From Acrocarpospora corrugata (GTDB taxonomy: Bacteria > Actinomycetota > Actinomycetes > Streptosporangiales > Streptosporangiaceae): a DNA stretch of 64,000 bases. The notes beneath the pieces are model-generated. The model was not told where the DNA came from. It saw nothing but the letters and a program-made list of their open reading frames with translations, and did no database searches. How positions within the stretch are numbered: position 1 is the first letter of the stretch; every line of letters starts with the position of its first letter. The translations under genes and the position numbers were made by a program. The stretch covers positions 1 through 64,000 of the forward strand of contig NZ_BLAD01000040.1 of NCBI RefSeq assembly GCF_009687845.1, written 5' to 3'. Shown here piece after piece: positions 37,541-45,849 of the stretch.

Positions 37541-38493
37541 GCGAGGCCCGGCGGATCGTCGTGGACACCGACACCGACACCGACGACGCACACACCCTGC
37601 TCTACCTGGCCGCCCGGCCGGACGCCGAGATCGTCGCGGTCACCTCGGTGTACGGCAACTGCGTCGACCCGGACGCGGTACGCAACATCGGCCACGTCCT
37701 GCGCCTGCTCGGCCTGGACGTGCCGATCGCGCGGGGCGCCGCCGAACCGCTGGCCGGGCCCGCCCACATCGCCGGGCACGTGCACGGCTCGGACGGCCTC
37801 GGCGACCTCGGCTACGACCGGCCGATGCCCGCGGTGTCCGCGGAGAGCGCCGCGGAACTCCTGGTAAGGCTGGCCGCCGAGCAGCCAGGCGAACTCGACC
37901 TGCTGGCTCTCGGCCCGCTGACCAACCTGGCGGCGGCGCTCCGCCTCGACCCCGACCTGTTCACCCGTTACCGGTCGGTGGTGCTGATGGGCGGCTCCGG
38001 CCCGTACGCGCCGCCGGGCACCCTGCTGATGATCGACGCCAACATCAACAACGACCCGGAGGCGGCCGGGGCGGTGTTCGCGGCGCCGCGCCGGGAGCTG
38101 GTGATGGTGGGCGTCGACGTCACCGGGACCACCATCCTGGACGAGCGCGCGATCGCCGCGCTGCGGGCCGCCGAGACCCCCAAAGCCAGGTTCGCAACCG
38201 AGATCCTGGACGCGTACCTGGACTTCTACCAGAACGAGTGGGGACGCCGGGTGATCCCGCTGCACGACCCGCTCGCGGCCGGGATCCTGCTGGATCCCGG
38301 GTTCGCGACCGCCTGGGTGGACGGCCCGGTGAACGTCAGGACCGACGGCTTCCTGTCGCGGGCCCGGCTGATGCGCACCCACGACGGGCTGCCGCCGGCC
38401 TTCCCCTACCAGGCGGCGCCGCCCACGCGGGTGATCACTCAGGTGGACGCGCCCCGTTTCGTGGCCGACTTCGTGGAGATGCTGACTCGATGA
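37537..38493 (+). CDS. Nucleoside hydrolase (IUNH family)
   Basis: 318 residues, start in ATGA overlap with permease 2. Calcium-binding signature VDTDTDTDDAHTLLYLA at residues 8-24, then VTSVYGNCVDPDAVRN, LALGPLTNLA, LMGGSG, INNDPEAAG and HDPLAAG, all conserved in inosine-uridine hydrolases. It cleaves the N-glycosidic bond of a nucleoside. Being placed between a nucleoside importer and mtnC/mtnB, the likely substrate is 5'-methylthioadenosine or a related methylthio-nucleoside. That assignment is inferred from context, since the family usually acts on ordinary ribonucleosides. Confidence 0.9.
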   Translation: MSEARRIVVDTDTDTDDAHTLLYLAARPDAEIVAVTSVYGNCVDPDAVRNIGHVLRLLGLDVPIARGAAEPLAGPAHIAGHVHGSDGLGDLGYDRPMPAVSAESAAELLVRLAAEQPGELDLLALGPLTNLAAALRLDPDLFTRYRSVVLMGGSGPYAPPGTLLMIDANINNDPEAAGAVFAAPRRELVMVGVDVTGTTILDERAIAALRAAETPKARFATEILDAYLDFYQNEWGRRVIPLHDPLAAGILLDPGFATAWVDGPVNVRTDGFLSRARLMRTHDGLPPAFPYQAAPPTRVITQVDAPRFVADFVEMLTR

Positions 38494-39161
38494 GCCCTGC
38501 CTGGATCGTGCTGGACATCGAAGGCACCACGAGTTCGACCGAGTCGGTGCACGTCGGCCTGTACGCGTACGCCCGGACCCGGCTCGGCCCGTACATCGAC
38601 GCGCACCGCGACGACCCCGAGGTGGCGGACGCCGTACGCGAGACCGGCGGCGAGACCACCGGCGAGACCGTGGCGATCCTGCACGCCTGGATGGACGGCG
38701 ACGTCAAGGCGACCCCGCTGAAAACGCTTCAGGGCAAGATCTGGGCGGACGGTTTCGCGGCCGGCGACCTCACCGCGCACTTCTTCCCTGACGTGCCGCC
38801 CGCCCTCCGCGACTGGCGCCGGCGGGGACGGCGGCTGGCGGTCTTCTCCTCGGGGTCGGTCGCCAGCCAGCGGCCGTGGTTCCGGCACACCCCGGACGGC
38901 GACCTGTCGGCGCTGATCGAGCGCCGCTTCGACACGGTCAACGCCGGCTCCAAGCGGGAACCCGCGTCCTACGACCGGATCGCGGCAGCCTTGGAGTCGC
39001 CGCCGGGCGAGCTGCTGTTCCTGTCGGACGTACCGGCCGAACTGGACGCCGCGGCGGCGGCCGGGTGGCGCGCGACCGGGGTGCGCCGCGCGGGCGAGCT
39101 CAGCGAGCGCGCCGATTTCGGCGCGCACCTGGTGATCGCGAGTTTCGAGGAGCTCTCATGA
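38490..39161 (+). CDS. mtnC: Acireductone synthase (enolase-phosphatase E1)
   Basis: 223 residues; ATGA overlap with the hydrolase gene. HAD-superfamily enzyme with the family start WIVLDIEGTTSSTESVH, LKTLQGKIWADGF, VFSSGSVASQRPWF and FLSDVPAELDAAAAAGW. It converts 2,3-diketo-5-methylthiopentyl-1-phosphate to acireductone in one protein (enolisation and dephosphorylation), a step in methionine salvage. Length is typical for the family. Next in the operon is mtnB, again with a 4-base overlap. Confidence 0.93.
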   Translation: MSPAWIVLDIEGTTSSTESVHVGLYAYARTRLGPYIDAHRDDPEVADAVRETGGETTGETVAILHAWMDGDVKATPLKTLQGKIWADGFAAGDLTAHFFPDVPPALRDWRRRGRRLAVFSSGSVASQRPWFRHTPDGDLSALIERRFDTVNAGSKREPASYDRIAAALESPPGELLFLSDVPAELDAAAAAGWRATGVRRAGELSERADFGAHLVIASFEELS

Positions 39162-39775
39162 GTCCCACCGCCGAGAACGTGCTCGCCGCGGGCGCGCGGC
39201 TGGCCGCCGAGGCCGCCAGGTTCACCGCGCTCGGCTGGATGCGCGGCACCTCAGGCAACCTGTCGGAGGTGGTGACCCGCGACCCGCTCCGCCTCGCGGT
39301 CACCGCCAGCGGCCTGGACAAGGGCGAACTGGCCGCCTCCGACGTGGCCGTGGTCGGGCCCGGCGGCGGCCCGGTCACGGTCGACGGGATCGAACCGCTG
39401 ACCCCTTCCGCCGAAGCGGGCCTGCACGCCCGGGTGGCCGCGCTCACCGGCGCGGACTCCATCATGCACGTGCACACGCTGAACTCCGTCGTGGCCGGCC
39501 ACCACTGGCCCGGCGGGGTACGGCTCCGCGACATCGAGACCCTCAAAGGCATCGGCCGTCTGGCCCACGACGACGAGGTGATCATCCCGGTGATCGCCAA
39601 CAGCCAGGACATGGCCGAACTCGGCGACCGCTTCGAAGCGGCCTACGACCCGGCCACCCCGGCCGTCATCGTCGCGTCGCACGGCCTCTACACCTGGGCC
39701 CCCACCCCGCTGAGGGCCAGGCACATCACCGAATGCGTGGACTGGCTGCTCGCCTACCGGATCGCTACCCGCTGA
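39158..39775 (+). CDS. mtnB: Methylthioribulose-1-phosphate dehydratase
   Basis: 205 residues, aldolase class II fold. Zinc ligands His104 and His106 in MHVHTLNS and His175 in VASHGLYTW; GTSGNLSEV near the start and SGLDKGELAASD are also conserved. It dehydrates 5-methylthioribulose-1-P in the methionine salvage pathway, one step before MtnC. The last gene of the plus-strand operon before the broken mtnD region; its 3' end overlaps by 11 bases the stop of a minus-strand kinase-like fragment. Confidence 0.92.
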   Translation: MSPTAENVLAAGARLAAEAARFTALGWMRGTSGNLSEVVTRDPLRLAVTASGLDKGELAASDVAVVGPGGGPVTVDGIEPLTPSAEAGLHARVAALTGADSIMHVHTLNSVVAGHHWPGGVRLRDIETLKGIGRLAHDDEVIIPVIANSQDMAELGDRFEAAYDPATPAVIVASHGLYTWAPTPLRARHITECVDWLLAYRIATR

Positions 39776-40033
39776 CCAGCAGGTCGCCGACCCGATCGAA
39801 CAGGTTCTGGCCTGGAGATGCGGTGAGCAGGTGGCGGGCGGCGCGCAGCACGCCCCGGATGGCGGTCACCCGCTCCTCCTCCGCCAGGGTCTCGATGCCG
39901 GTGACCCGGGAGAAGCCGATCACCCGGCGGGCCGCCTTGGCCGCGCCGAAGGCCGCCGCGTCGGCCCGTACCTTCGCCAGGTAGCCGGTCAGCACGCCGT
40001 CGCCGTACACGCGGGGGTCGGCGCGGTCCGGCC
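39765..40033 (-). pseudogene. Methylthioribose kinase-like (mtnK) C-terminal fragment
   Basis: The minus strand encodes about 85 residues: [20 protein letters not shown], then [20 protein letters not shown] and a closing FDRVGDLLVSG. The stretch with RRVIG followed by V..IETL resembles the C-terminal helix region of S-methyl-5-thioribose kinases (W.D..GFA...RR.IG.AHVADL.T). The catalytic N-terminal 300 residues are absent; the fragment meets the truncated mtnD gene at about 40030. The identity rests on a short match and on the salvage-gene context. Confidence 0.45.
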
Positions 40034-40336
40034 CGCACCGGATTCCTGGCCGAACACACCCACGACGACGACGAGGTCCGCTTCTTCGTCGACGGCTCCG
40101 GCATCTTCTACCTCCACCTCAACGGCAAGGTCCACGCCGTCCTCTGCGAATCCGGCGACCTCCTCAGCGTCCCCGCCAACACCACCCACTGGTTCGACAT
40201 GGGCACCACCCCCGCCTTCACCGCCATCCGCTTCTTCCACGACGACGACGGCTGGGTCGGCAACTTCACCGGCGACCCCATCTCCACCCGCATCCCCGAC
40301 TACGACACCATCACCGCCGAACGCCCCCAGAAGTAG
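40028..40336 (+). pseudogene. mtnD: Acireductone dioxygenase, 5'-truncated
   Basis: About 100 codons of the cupin core are intact: [20 protein letters not shown] (metal-binding HTH and E), [31 protein letters not shown] (third His) and [10 protein letters not shown], ending in TAG at 40334-40336. The N-terminal 75-80 residues of the family, with start codon and ribosome site, are missing. The enzyme would oxidise acireductone to 2-keto-4-methylthiobutyrate and formate, the final ring of methionine salvage before transamination. Translation of this fragment is not expected. Confidence 0.85.
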
Positions 40337-40450
40337 CGTTAGAACCAATCCGGTGCTGTGTGCATCTGATCAGGCATGGGCGATGTCGACTTTGAAGGCG
40401 GGCCGGTGCGCACCGATCGGCACCTTGACTGGGACGCGGATGCCGGTCGG

Positions 40451-42661
40451 TCAGGCGATTTCTGCGCGTACGCGCTGGGCGGCCGTGACCATGTTGCGGA
40501 GGCTGGCCTCGGTTTCCGGGTAATCGCGGGTTTTCAGGCCGCAGTCGGGGTTGACCCAGAGGAGGGTGGCGTCGACGGAGGAGGCGGCGCGGCGGAGGGC
40601 GGTGGTGAGTTCCTCCGTGGAGGGGACGCGGGGGGAGTGGATGTCCCAGACGCCGGGGCCGATGCCGCGGCCGAAGCCGGAGGTGCGGAGGTCGTCGAGG
40701 AGTTCCATCCGGGAGCGGGCGGCTTCGACGGTGCTGACGTCGGCGTCCAGGTCGCCGATCGCGCCGACGATCTCGCCGAACTCGGAGTAGCACATGTGGG
40801 TGTGGATCTGGGTGCGGTCGGCCACGCCGCCGGTGGCGAGGCGGAAGGCGGCCACGGCCCAGGCCAGGTACGGCTCCCGGTCCGCCGAACGCAGCGGGAG
40901 GAGTTCGCGGAGGGCGGGCTCGTCGACCTGGATGATCTGGATGCCGGCCGCCTCCAGGTCGTGGATCTCGTCGCGGAGGGCGAGGGCGACCTGGCGGGCG
41001 GTGTCGGGCAGCGGCTGGTCGTCCCGTACGAAGGACCAGGCCAGCATGGTGACCGGGCCGGTCAGCATGCCTTTGACGGGTTTGCGGGTGAGGGATTGGG
41101 CGTACGTGGCCCAGGTGACCGTCATCGGCTCGGGGCGGGAGACGTCGCCGTGCAGGATCGGGGGGCGGACGCAGCGGCTGCCGTAGGACTGGACCCAGCC
41201 GTGTTCTGTCACGGCGTAGCCGTCCAGGAGTTCGGCGAAATACTGGACCATGTCGTTGCGTTCGGGCTCGCCGTGGACCAGGACGTCGAGGCCGATCTCC
41301 TCCTGGAGCGCGATGACGCGGGCGATCTCGGCGCGCATGCGGTCGTCGTACTCGGCGGGGGTGACGGTGCCGGCGCGGAGGGCCGCGCGGGCGTGGCGGA
41401 CGTCGGCGGTCTGCGGGAAGGAGCCGATCGTGGTGGTGGCGAGGGGCGGGAGGCCGAGGCTGCGGCGCTGGATGGCGAGCCGTTGCGCGTGCGGGAGGCG
41501 GGTGGCGGGGTCGCGGAGGGCGTCCAGGCGGGCCCGGACGCGCGCGTTCACGATCGGGTGGGCGGGCGGCGGGCCGGCCGGGGCCGGGCTGCCGTTGAGC
41601 GCGGCGCCGATCGCGACCACTTCGGCGACCTTCTGCTTGGCGAAGGCCAGCCGGGCCCGGACGCCGGGGTCCAGGCCGGTTTCCGCGTCGAGGTCGAGCG
41701 GCACGTGCAGCAGCGAGCACGAGGTGCCGACCACTAGGCGGTCGGCCAGCCCGGACAGGGCGGCGCACAGGGACAGCGCCTTGGTCTGGTCGGCGCGCCA
41801 CACGTTGCGGCCGTCGACGACGCCGGCGACGAGCGTCTTGTCCGGCAGGCCGCCGATCGCGGCCAGCGCCTCCAGGTTGCCGGGACCGGCGACGAAGTCC
41901 AGGCCGATGGCCTCGACCCGGGTTCCGGCCAGGATGGCGAGGGCCGGGCCGATCTCCCCGAAGTAGGTGGAGACCAGCAGGTGGGGGCGGCTGGGCAGGT
42001 CGCCCAGCCGGTCGTAGGCGCGGCGGAGGGCGGCCAGTTCCCGTTCCGACCGGTCCGCGGCCAGGACGGGCTCGTCGAGCTGGACCTCGGCGACGCCGGC
42101 GGCGGCCAGCCGTTCCAGGAGTTCGGCGTAGACCTCGACCAGGCCGTCCAGCAGGCCCAGGTCGACCGGTTTGGCCAGCAGCAGGAACGAGAGCGGCCCG
42201 AGCAGCACCGGGCGGGTCTCGATGCCCAGCGCCTTGGCCTGGGCGTACTCGGCGAGCGGCTTGCTCCAGTCGAGCCGGAACCGGGTCTCGGGGGGCAACT
42301 CGGGGACCAGATAGTGGTAGTTGGTGTCGAACCACTTGGTCATCTCCAGCGGCGCGACGCCCTCGTCGCCGCGGGCCATCGTGAAGTACGGCTCCGCGAG
42401 ACCCGCGAAGCGCTCCGGGATCGCGCCGACCATCACGATCGTGTCGAGGACATGGTCGTACAGCGAGAACGTGTTGGACGGCACCGTGGTCAGCCCGGCG
42501 GCGGAGAGTTCCCGCCAGGTGCGTTCACGCAGCCCGGCGGCGATCTCCTGGAGGCGGGCGGCGTCGACGCGGCCCGCCCAGTGGTCTTCGACGGCCCGCT
42601 TCAGCTCGCGATCGGGCCCGATTCGCGGATAACCGGAAATGGTGCTGGTAACCGGACTCAT
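40451..42661 (-). CDS. metE: Cobalamin-independent methionine synthase
   Basis: 736 residues from the ATG at 42661. Two homologous barrels: N-terminal start [32 protein letters not shown]-terminal with [33 protein letters not shown] and zinc ligands in [13 protein letters not shown] and NPDCGLKTR. It transfers methyl from 5-methyl-THF polyglutamate to homocysteine. A cobalamin riboswitch precedes it, so it should be silenced when B12 allows MetH to work. It lies next to the methionine salvage genes. Confidence 0.96.
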   Translation of the reverse strand: MSPVTSTISGYPRIGPDRELKRAVEDHWAGRVDAARLQEIAAGLRERTWRELSAAGLTTVPSNTFSLYDHVLDTIVMVGAIPERFAGLAEPYFTMARGDEGVAPLEMTKWFDTNYHYLVPELPPETRFRLDWSKPLAEYAQAKALGIETRPVLLGPLSFLLLAKPVDLGLLDGLVEVYAELLERLAAAGVAEVQLDEPVLAADRSERELAALRRAYDRLGDLPSRPHLLVSTYFGEIGPALAILAGTRVEAIGLDFVAGPGNLEALAAIGGLPDKTLVAGVVDGRNVWRADQTKALSLCAALSGLADRLVVGTSCSLLHVPLDLDAETGLDPGVRARLAFAKQKVAEVVAIGAALNGSPAPAGPPPAHPIVNARVRARLDALRDPATRLPHAQRLAIQRRSLGLPPLATTTIGSFPQTADVRHARAALRAGTVTPAEYDDRMRAEIARVIALQEEIGLDVLVHGEPERNDMVQYFAELLDGYAVTEHGWVQSYGSRCVRPPILHGDVSRPEPMTVTWATYAQSLTRKPVKGMLTGPVTMLAWSFVRDDQPLPDTARQVALALRDEIHDLEAAGIQIIQVDEPALRELLPLRSADREPYLAWAVAAFRLATGGVADRTQIHTHMCYSEFGEIVGAIGDLDADVSTVEAARSRMELLDDLRTSGFGRGIGPGVWDIHSPRVPSTEELTTALRRAASSVDATLLWVNPDCGLKTRDYPETEASLRNMVTAAQRVRAEIA

Positions 42662-42771
42662 GGCGTCCTTCCCTCGGCTCATGCCATGTCGGTCCACGGA
42701 CGCGCGGCAGCCCAAGGGAACGTCCCCGGCCCTCCCGCGAGGCCATGGATCACCACGCGCCGGGCGGCGCG

Positions 42772-42968
42772 CGGGCGGTGGCAGGTCTTCGGACTCGCGG
42801 GCGCCTTGCTTGTCTCCTACCGGCCGTCGCTTCCCAGATGGCGCGCATCCAGTGCCGATGACGGCTTTCGTTTCCCACTCACCGCTGCGGGGCAGTCCCG
42901 GATTCGCACCGGGTTCCCTCTTGCGACGCCTGAACCCAGAGGACTCAGGCGAACCAACCGCACGGGCA
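42772..42968 (-). promoter_or_regulatory. Cobalamin (AdoCbl-type) riboswitch upstream of metE
   Basis: On the minus strand the conserved elements occur in order: GGTTCGCCTGAGTC, the B12-box core GGGAACCCGGTGCGAATCC followed by GGGACTGCCCCGC and AGCGGTGAG, and the closing CGAGTCCGAAGACCTGCC. The element ends about 110 bases before the metE start. A TACAAT -10-like sequence (complement of 42993-42998) lies just upstream of the element. Confidence 0.93.
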
Positions 42969-43075
42969 GCATATCCAGCCCGATGCCCTTTACATTGTAG
43001 ATTTATAGCGCGGCCGTCTCGTCCAGTCTTTCCGGGCCGGGGGCCGGCGGACATGGCCGATCGGCCCGGGAAGCA

Positions 43076-43089
43076 GGGTCTTACGGCCC
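43076..43089. promoter_or_regulatory. Degenerate DosR-box-like site upstream of the universal stress protein gene
   Basis: GGGTCTTACGGCCC keeps the 5-4-5 spacing of GGGAC-N4-GTCCC with one mismatch in each half. It is 52 bases before the universal stress protein start. Such genes are DosR targets in mycobacteria, which makes the weak match worth noting. Confidence 0.35.
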
Positions 43090-43141
43090 TAGGCCGGGGG
43101 CGGGAGCGCGTAGTGCGATTAATGCCGACGGAGGAGGATCC

Positions 43142-43999
43142 ATGAGTGATGTCATCGTGGTCGGCGCCGACGGTTCGCCCACCGCTCTGGCCGCGGTCGA
43201 ATGGGCCGCGGACGACGCCGCCCGGACGCGGGTGCCGTTGCGGATCGTGTACGCGGTGGAGCGGCAGCCGTACCAGCTCTCGCGGTTCTCCGACACGGCG
43301 CTGGACGACGCGCTCGACCAGGAGGCGGCCGAGGTGCTCGCCGCGGCCGAGGCGGCCGCGCGGGACCGGCACGCCGGGCTGGCGATCAGCGTGGAGGCGG
43401 TGGACGGCGGCGCGGCCGACGTGCTGCGGGAGCAGGCCGCGAAATTCGGCGAGGTGGTGGTGGGCAGCCGCGGGCTGGGCGGGTTCGCCGGGCTCGTGGT
43501 CGGTTCGGTGAGCATGCGGGTGGCCGGGCACGCGCCAGGTCCTGTGGTCGTGGTGCGGAACCGGCCGGAATGGGTGCGCGGGGAGATCGTGGTGGGGGTG
43601 GACGACTCGCCGGAGTGCCGGCCGGCGCTGGCGTACGCGTTCGAGCAGGCCTGGGCACGGGAGAGCGCGCTGCGCGCGGTGCACACCTGGCAACTGCCGG
43701 TGTACGCGTACGCGGCGAACGCCGCCTACGAGCTGGACCAGATCAACGCCGACCATCGCATCGTGGCCACCGAGCTCGTCGACTCGTTCCGTGGCCGGTA
43801 TCCCGGGGTCCGGGTCACGATCGACGTGCACTGCGAGCATCCGGTGGTGGCGCTGATCGACGCCTCGGCGGAGGCGGATCTGCTGGTGGTCGGGTCGCAC
43901 GGGCGGAGCGGGCTCGGGTCGGCGGTGCTGGGTTCGGTCAGCCGGAGCGTGCTGCACCACGCGCACTGCCCCGTCGCGGTGGTCCGGCCCCGGATGTGA
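43142..43999 (+). CDS. Universal stress protein, tandem Usp domains
   Basis: 285 residues, two Usp domains (about 3-140 and 147-283). The first has [18 protein letters not shown] and [19 protein letters not shown]; the second [18 protein letters not shown] and [19 protein letters not shown], the ATP-binding G-2x-G-9x-G(S/T) signature. This tandem form is typical of actinobacterial dormancy genes. GGAGGAGG precedes the ATG. It stands alone between the metE riboswitch and the two-component genes. Control by DosR is possible, see the box at 43076. Confidence 0.93.
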   Translation: MSDVIVVGADGSPTALAAVEWAADDAARTRVPLRIVYAVERQPYQLSRFSDTALDDALDQEAAEVLAAAEAAARDRHAGLAISVEAVDGGAADVLREQAAKFGEVVVGSRGLGGFAGLVVGSVSMRVAGHAPGPVVVVRNRPEWVRGEIVVGVDDSPECRPALAYAFEQAWARESALRAVHTWQLPVYAYAANAAYELDQINADHRIVATELVDSFRGRYPGVRVTIDVHCEHPVVALIDASAEADLLVVGSHGRSGLGSAVLGSVSRSVLHHAHCPVAVVRPRM

Positions 44000-44054
44000 G
44001 GGCATCCGTGCCAGCACCAGTGCCCTGCCGGCGTACGGGTGCGACCATCGACCT

Positions 44055-44390
44055 GTGCCCCGGAGCGTGCTGATCGTCGACGACCACGAGGGCTTCCGGC
44101 TGGCCGCCCGGGCGCTTCTTGAGGCGGGCGGTTTCGTCGTCGTCGGCGACGCCGCGACCGCTGCGGAGGCCGTCGCCGCCGTCGACCGGCTCCGGCCGGA
44201 TGTGGTCCTGCTCGACATCCAGCTGCCCGGCCTGGACGGATTCGCGGTCGCCGCGCGGCTGAGCGGGCCGGCCGAGATCGTGTTCGTCTCCAGCCGGGAC
44301 GCCGCGACCTATGGGCCGCGACTGAAGAACGCACGCTTTCTCCCCAAACACGAACTGTCCGGTGCCGCGCTCCGCGATCTTCTCGGGTGA
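44055..44390 (+). CDS. Stand-alone receiver-domain response regulator
   Basis: 111 residues from a GTG start; essentially one receiver domain without output domain. Acidic pair in LIVDDHEGF, phospho-acceptor Asp54 in [11 protein letters not shown], conserved Ser in FVSSRD and Lys98 in LPKHELS. Such proteins act as phospho-relay shuttles or bind partners directly. The histidine kinase-like gene begins 4 bases after its stop, so they form an operon. GTG and weak ribosome site; no better start upstream. Confidence 0.88.
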   Translation: MPRSVLIVDDHEGFRLAARALLEAGGFVVVGDAATAAEAVAAVDRLRPDVVLLDIQLPGLDGFAVAARLSGPAEIVFVSSRDAATYGPRLKNARFLPKHELSGAALRDLLG

Positions 44391-44394
44391 CGGG

Positions 44395-45846
44395 ATGCGG
44401 GTCCCGGTGCTGGTCGCCGCGCTGGTGGCGGGGGTCGCGTCCGAATGGGCCGGTTATGGGTGGGATCAGCCGGGACTGTGGATTCCCGACCTGCTGACCG
44501 GGCTGGTTCTCGTCGGGGGCGGGCTGTATGGGCGGCGGGCCCCCGGGGCGCTCCTCGTTCTGACCGGGTTCGCCTGGTTCGCCGGGAACCTCGATCCGGC
44601 CCTGTGGTACCTGCATCGGGGGCCGCTGGTCCACGCGCTGGTCTGCTTTCCCGGTCGGCGGCCCGCGACCCGGCTCGGCTGGGCGGCGGTCGGAACCGGC
44701 TACGCGGCCGCGTTCGCCCAGCCCGTCTGGAACTCGGACCTGGCCTCCGTCCTGCTCGTCTTGGCCCTGCTCGTGGTGGTGGCCGGGCGGCAGGTGACGG
44801 CGCAGGCGTCCGCAGCCTTCGCCCTCGCCCTGTACGGCGGCGCGGTCAGCCGCGTGCTCTTCCCGGCCGGTGAGGTCGCGATCCCCGTGCTCCTCGGCTA
44901 CCAGGCCGCCCTGGCCGGGATCGCGGTCGCCCTGGCGTGGCGGCGTCCCGCCGAAGTCGCCGACCGGGTCATCGAGCTGGCCCAGCCGGGCTCGTTGCGT
45001 GCCGCGCTGGCCGAAACCCTCGGTGACCCGCGGCTGCGGGTCGGCTTCTGGCGGGACGGCGGATACGTGGACGAACACGGAACGCCGGTCACGCTCCCCG
45101 CCGGCGACCTGGCCGCCACCCTCGTCGACGACGGCGGCGCTCCGTTCGCCGTGATCGTGCACGACCGGGCGGTGCTCACCGACCCCGCCACCGTCGAAGC
45201 CGTCGGCACCGCCTCCCGGCTGACCGCCGTGAACGCCGCCCTGCAAGCCGAGGTGGCCGCTCAGGCGGCCGAACTGGCGGCGTCCCGGCGGCGGCTCATG
45301 GTGGCCGCGGACGAGGAACGCCACCAGCTCGCGGCCCGGTTGCAGGAAGGTCCCATGCTCCGCCTCACCGCCCTGCTCGGCACGCTCCCCCAGGGCCGGG
45401 CGGCCGGACATCTGGCGGACACCCTGGACGAGCTGTACGCCCTCGCGCACGGCCTGCACCCCCGCGAACTCGACGGCGGCCTCGAACCCGCCCTCACCGC
45501 CCTCGCCGGACGCTCCCCCGTCCCGGTCCGGCTGAGCGTCTCGACGAGAACACTGCCGCCGGAGATCGAGGCCGCGACCTACTTCGTGTGCGCCGAAGCC
45601 CTGGCCAACGCCGCCAAACACGCCGCCGCCTCCATGGTCACCGTCGCCGTAACCCAGCACCGCGCGGACCTGGCCATCGACATCCACGACAACGGCGCCG
45701 GAGGCGCCGACCCCGCCCTGGGCACCGGCCTGCGCGGACTGTCCGACCGGGTGGAAACCTTCGACGGCCACCTCACCGTCACCTCCGCTCCGGACGACGG
45801 AACGCGACTCGTCGCCGTGATCCCCCTCGCCGCCGAACCGCGCTGA
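44395..45846 (+). CDS. Membrane histidine kinase homologue without the phospho-acceptor histidine
   Basis: 483 residues from the ATG at 44395. Five to six membrane helices (1-185), then a GAF-like domain (about 195-290) and a HisKA_3/HATPase module. In the H-box the usual DLHDG reads ARLQEGPML, so Gln317 stands where the phosphorylated His should be. The ATP site is intact: N-box CAEALANAAKHAA, DNGAGGAD and GTGLRGLSDRV. It can probably bind ATP but not autophosphorylate in the classic way. It may phosphorylate another kinase, for example the paralogue at 47463 with the opposite defect. In operon with the receiver-only protein; ends 3 bases before the convergent TRAP-type gene. Confidence 0.85.
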   Translation: MRVPVLVAALVAGVASEWAGYGWDQPGLWIPDLLTGLVLVGGGLYGRRAPGALLVLTGFAWFAGNLDPALWYLHRGPLVHALVCFPGRRPATRLGWAAVGTGYAAAFAQPVWNSDLASVLLVLALLVVVAGRQVTAQASAAFALALYGGAVSRVLFPAGEVAIPVLLGYQAALAGIAVALAWRRPAEVADRVIELAQPGSLRAALAETLGDPRLRVGFWRDGGYVDEHGTPVTLPAGDLAATLVDDGGAPFAVIVHDRAVLTDPATVEAVGTASRLTAVNAALQAEVAAQAAELAASRRRLMVAADEERHQLAARLQEGPMLRLTALLGTLPQGRAAGHLADTLDELYALAHGLHPRELDGGLEPALTALAGRSPVPVRLSVSTRTLPPEIEAATYFVCAEALANAAKHAAASMVTVAVTQHRADLAIDIHDNGAGGADPALGTGLRGLSDRVETFDGHLTVTSAPDDGTRLVAVIPLAAEPR

Positions 45847-45849
45847 CCG

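Noticed and set aside
40370-40445. Short minus-strand frame ending after metE (IPVKVPIGAHRPAFKVDIAHA-like)
   Set aside because: About 24 codons without start, ribosome site or recognisable family; possibly a remnant but not supportable as a feature.
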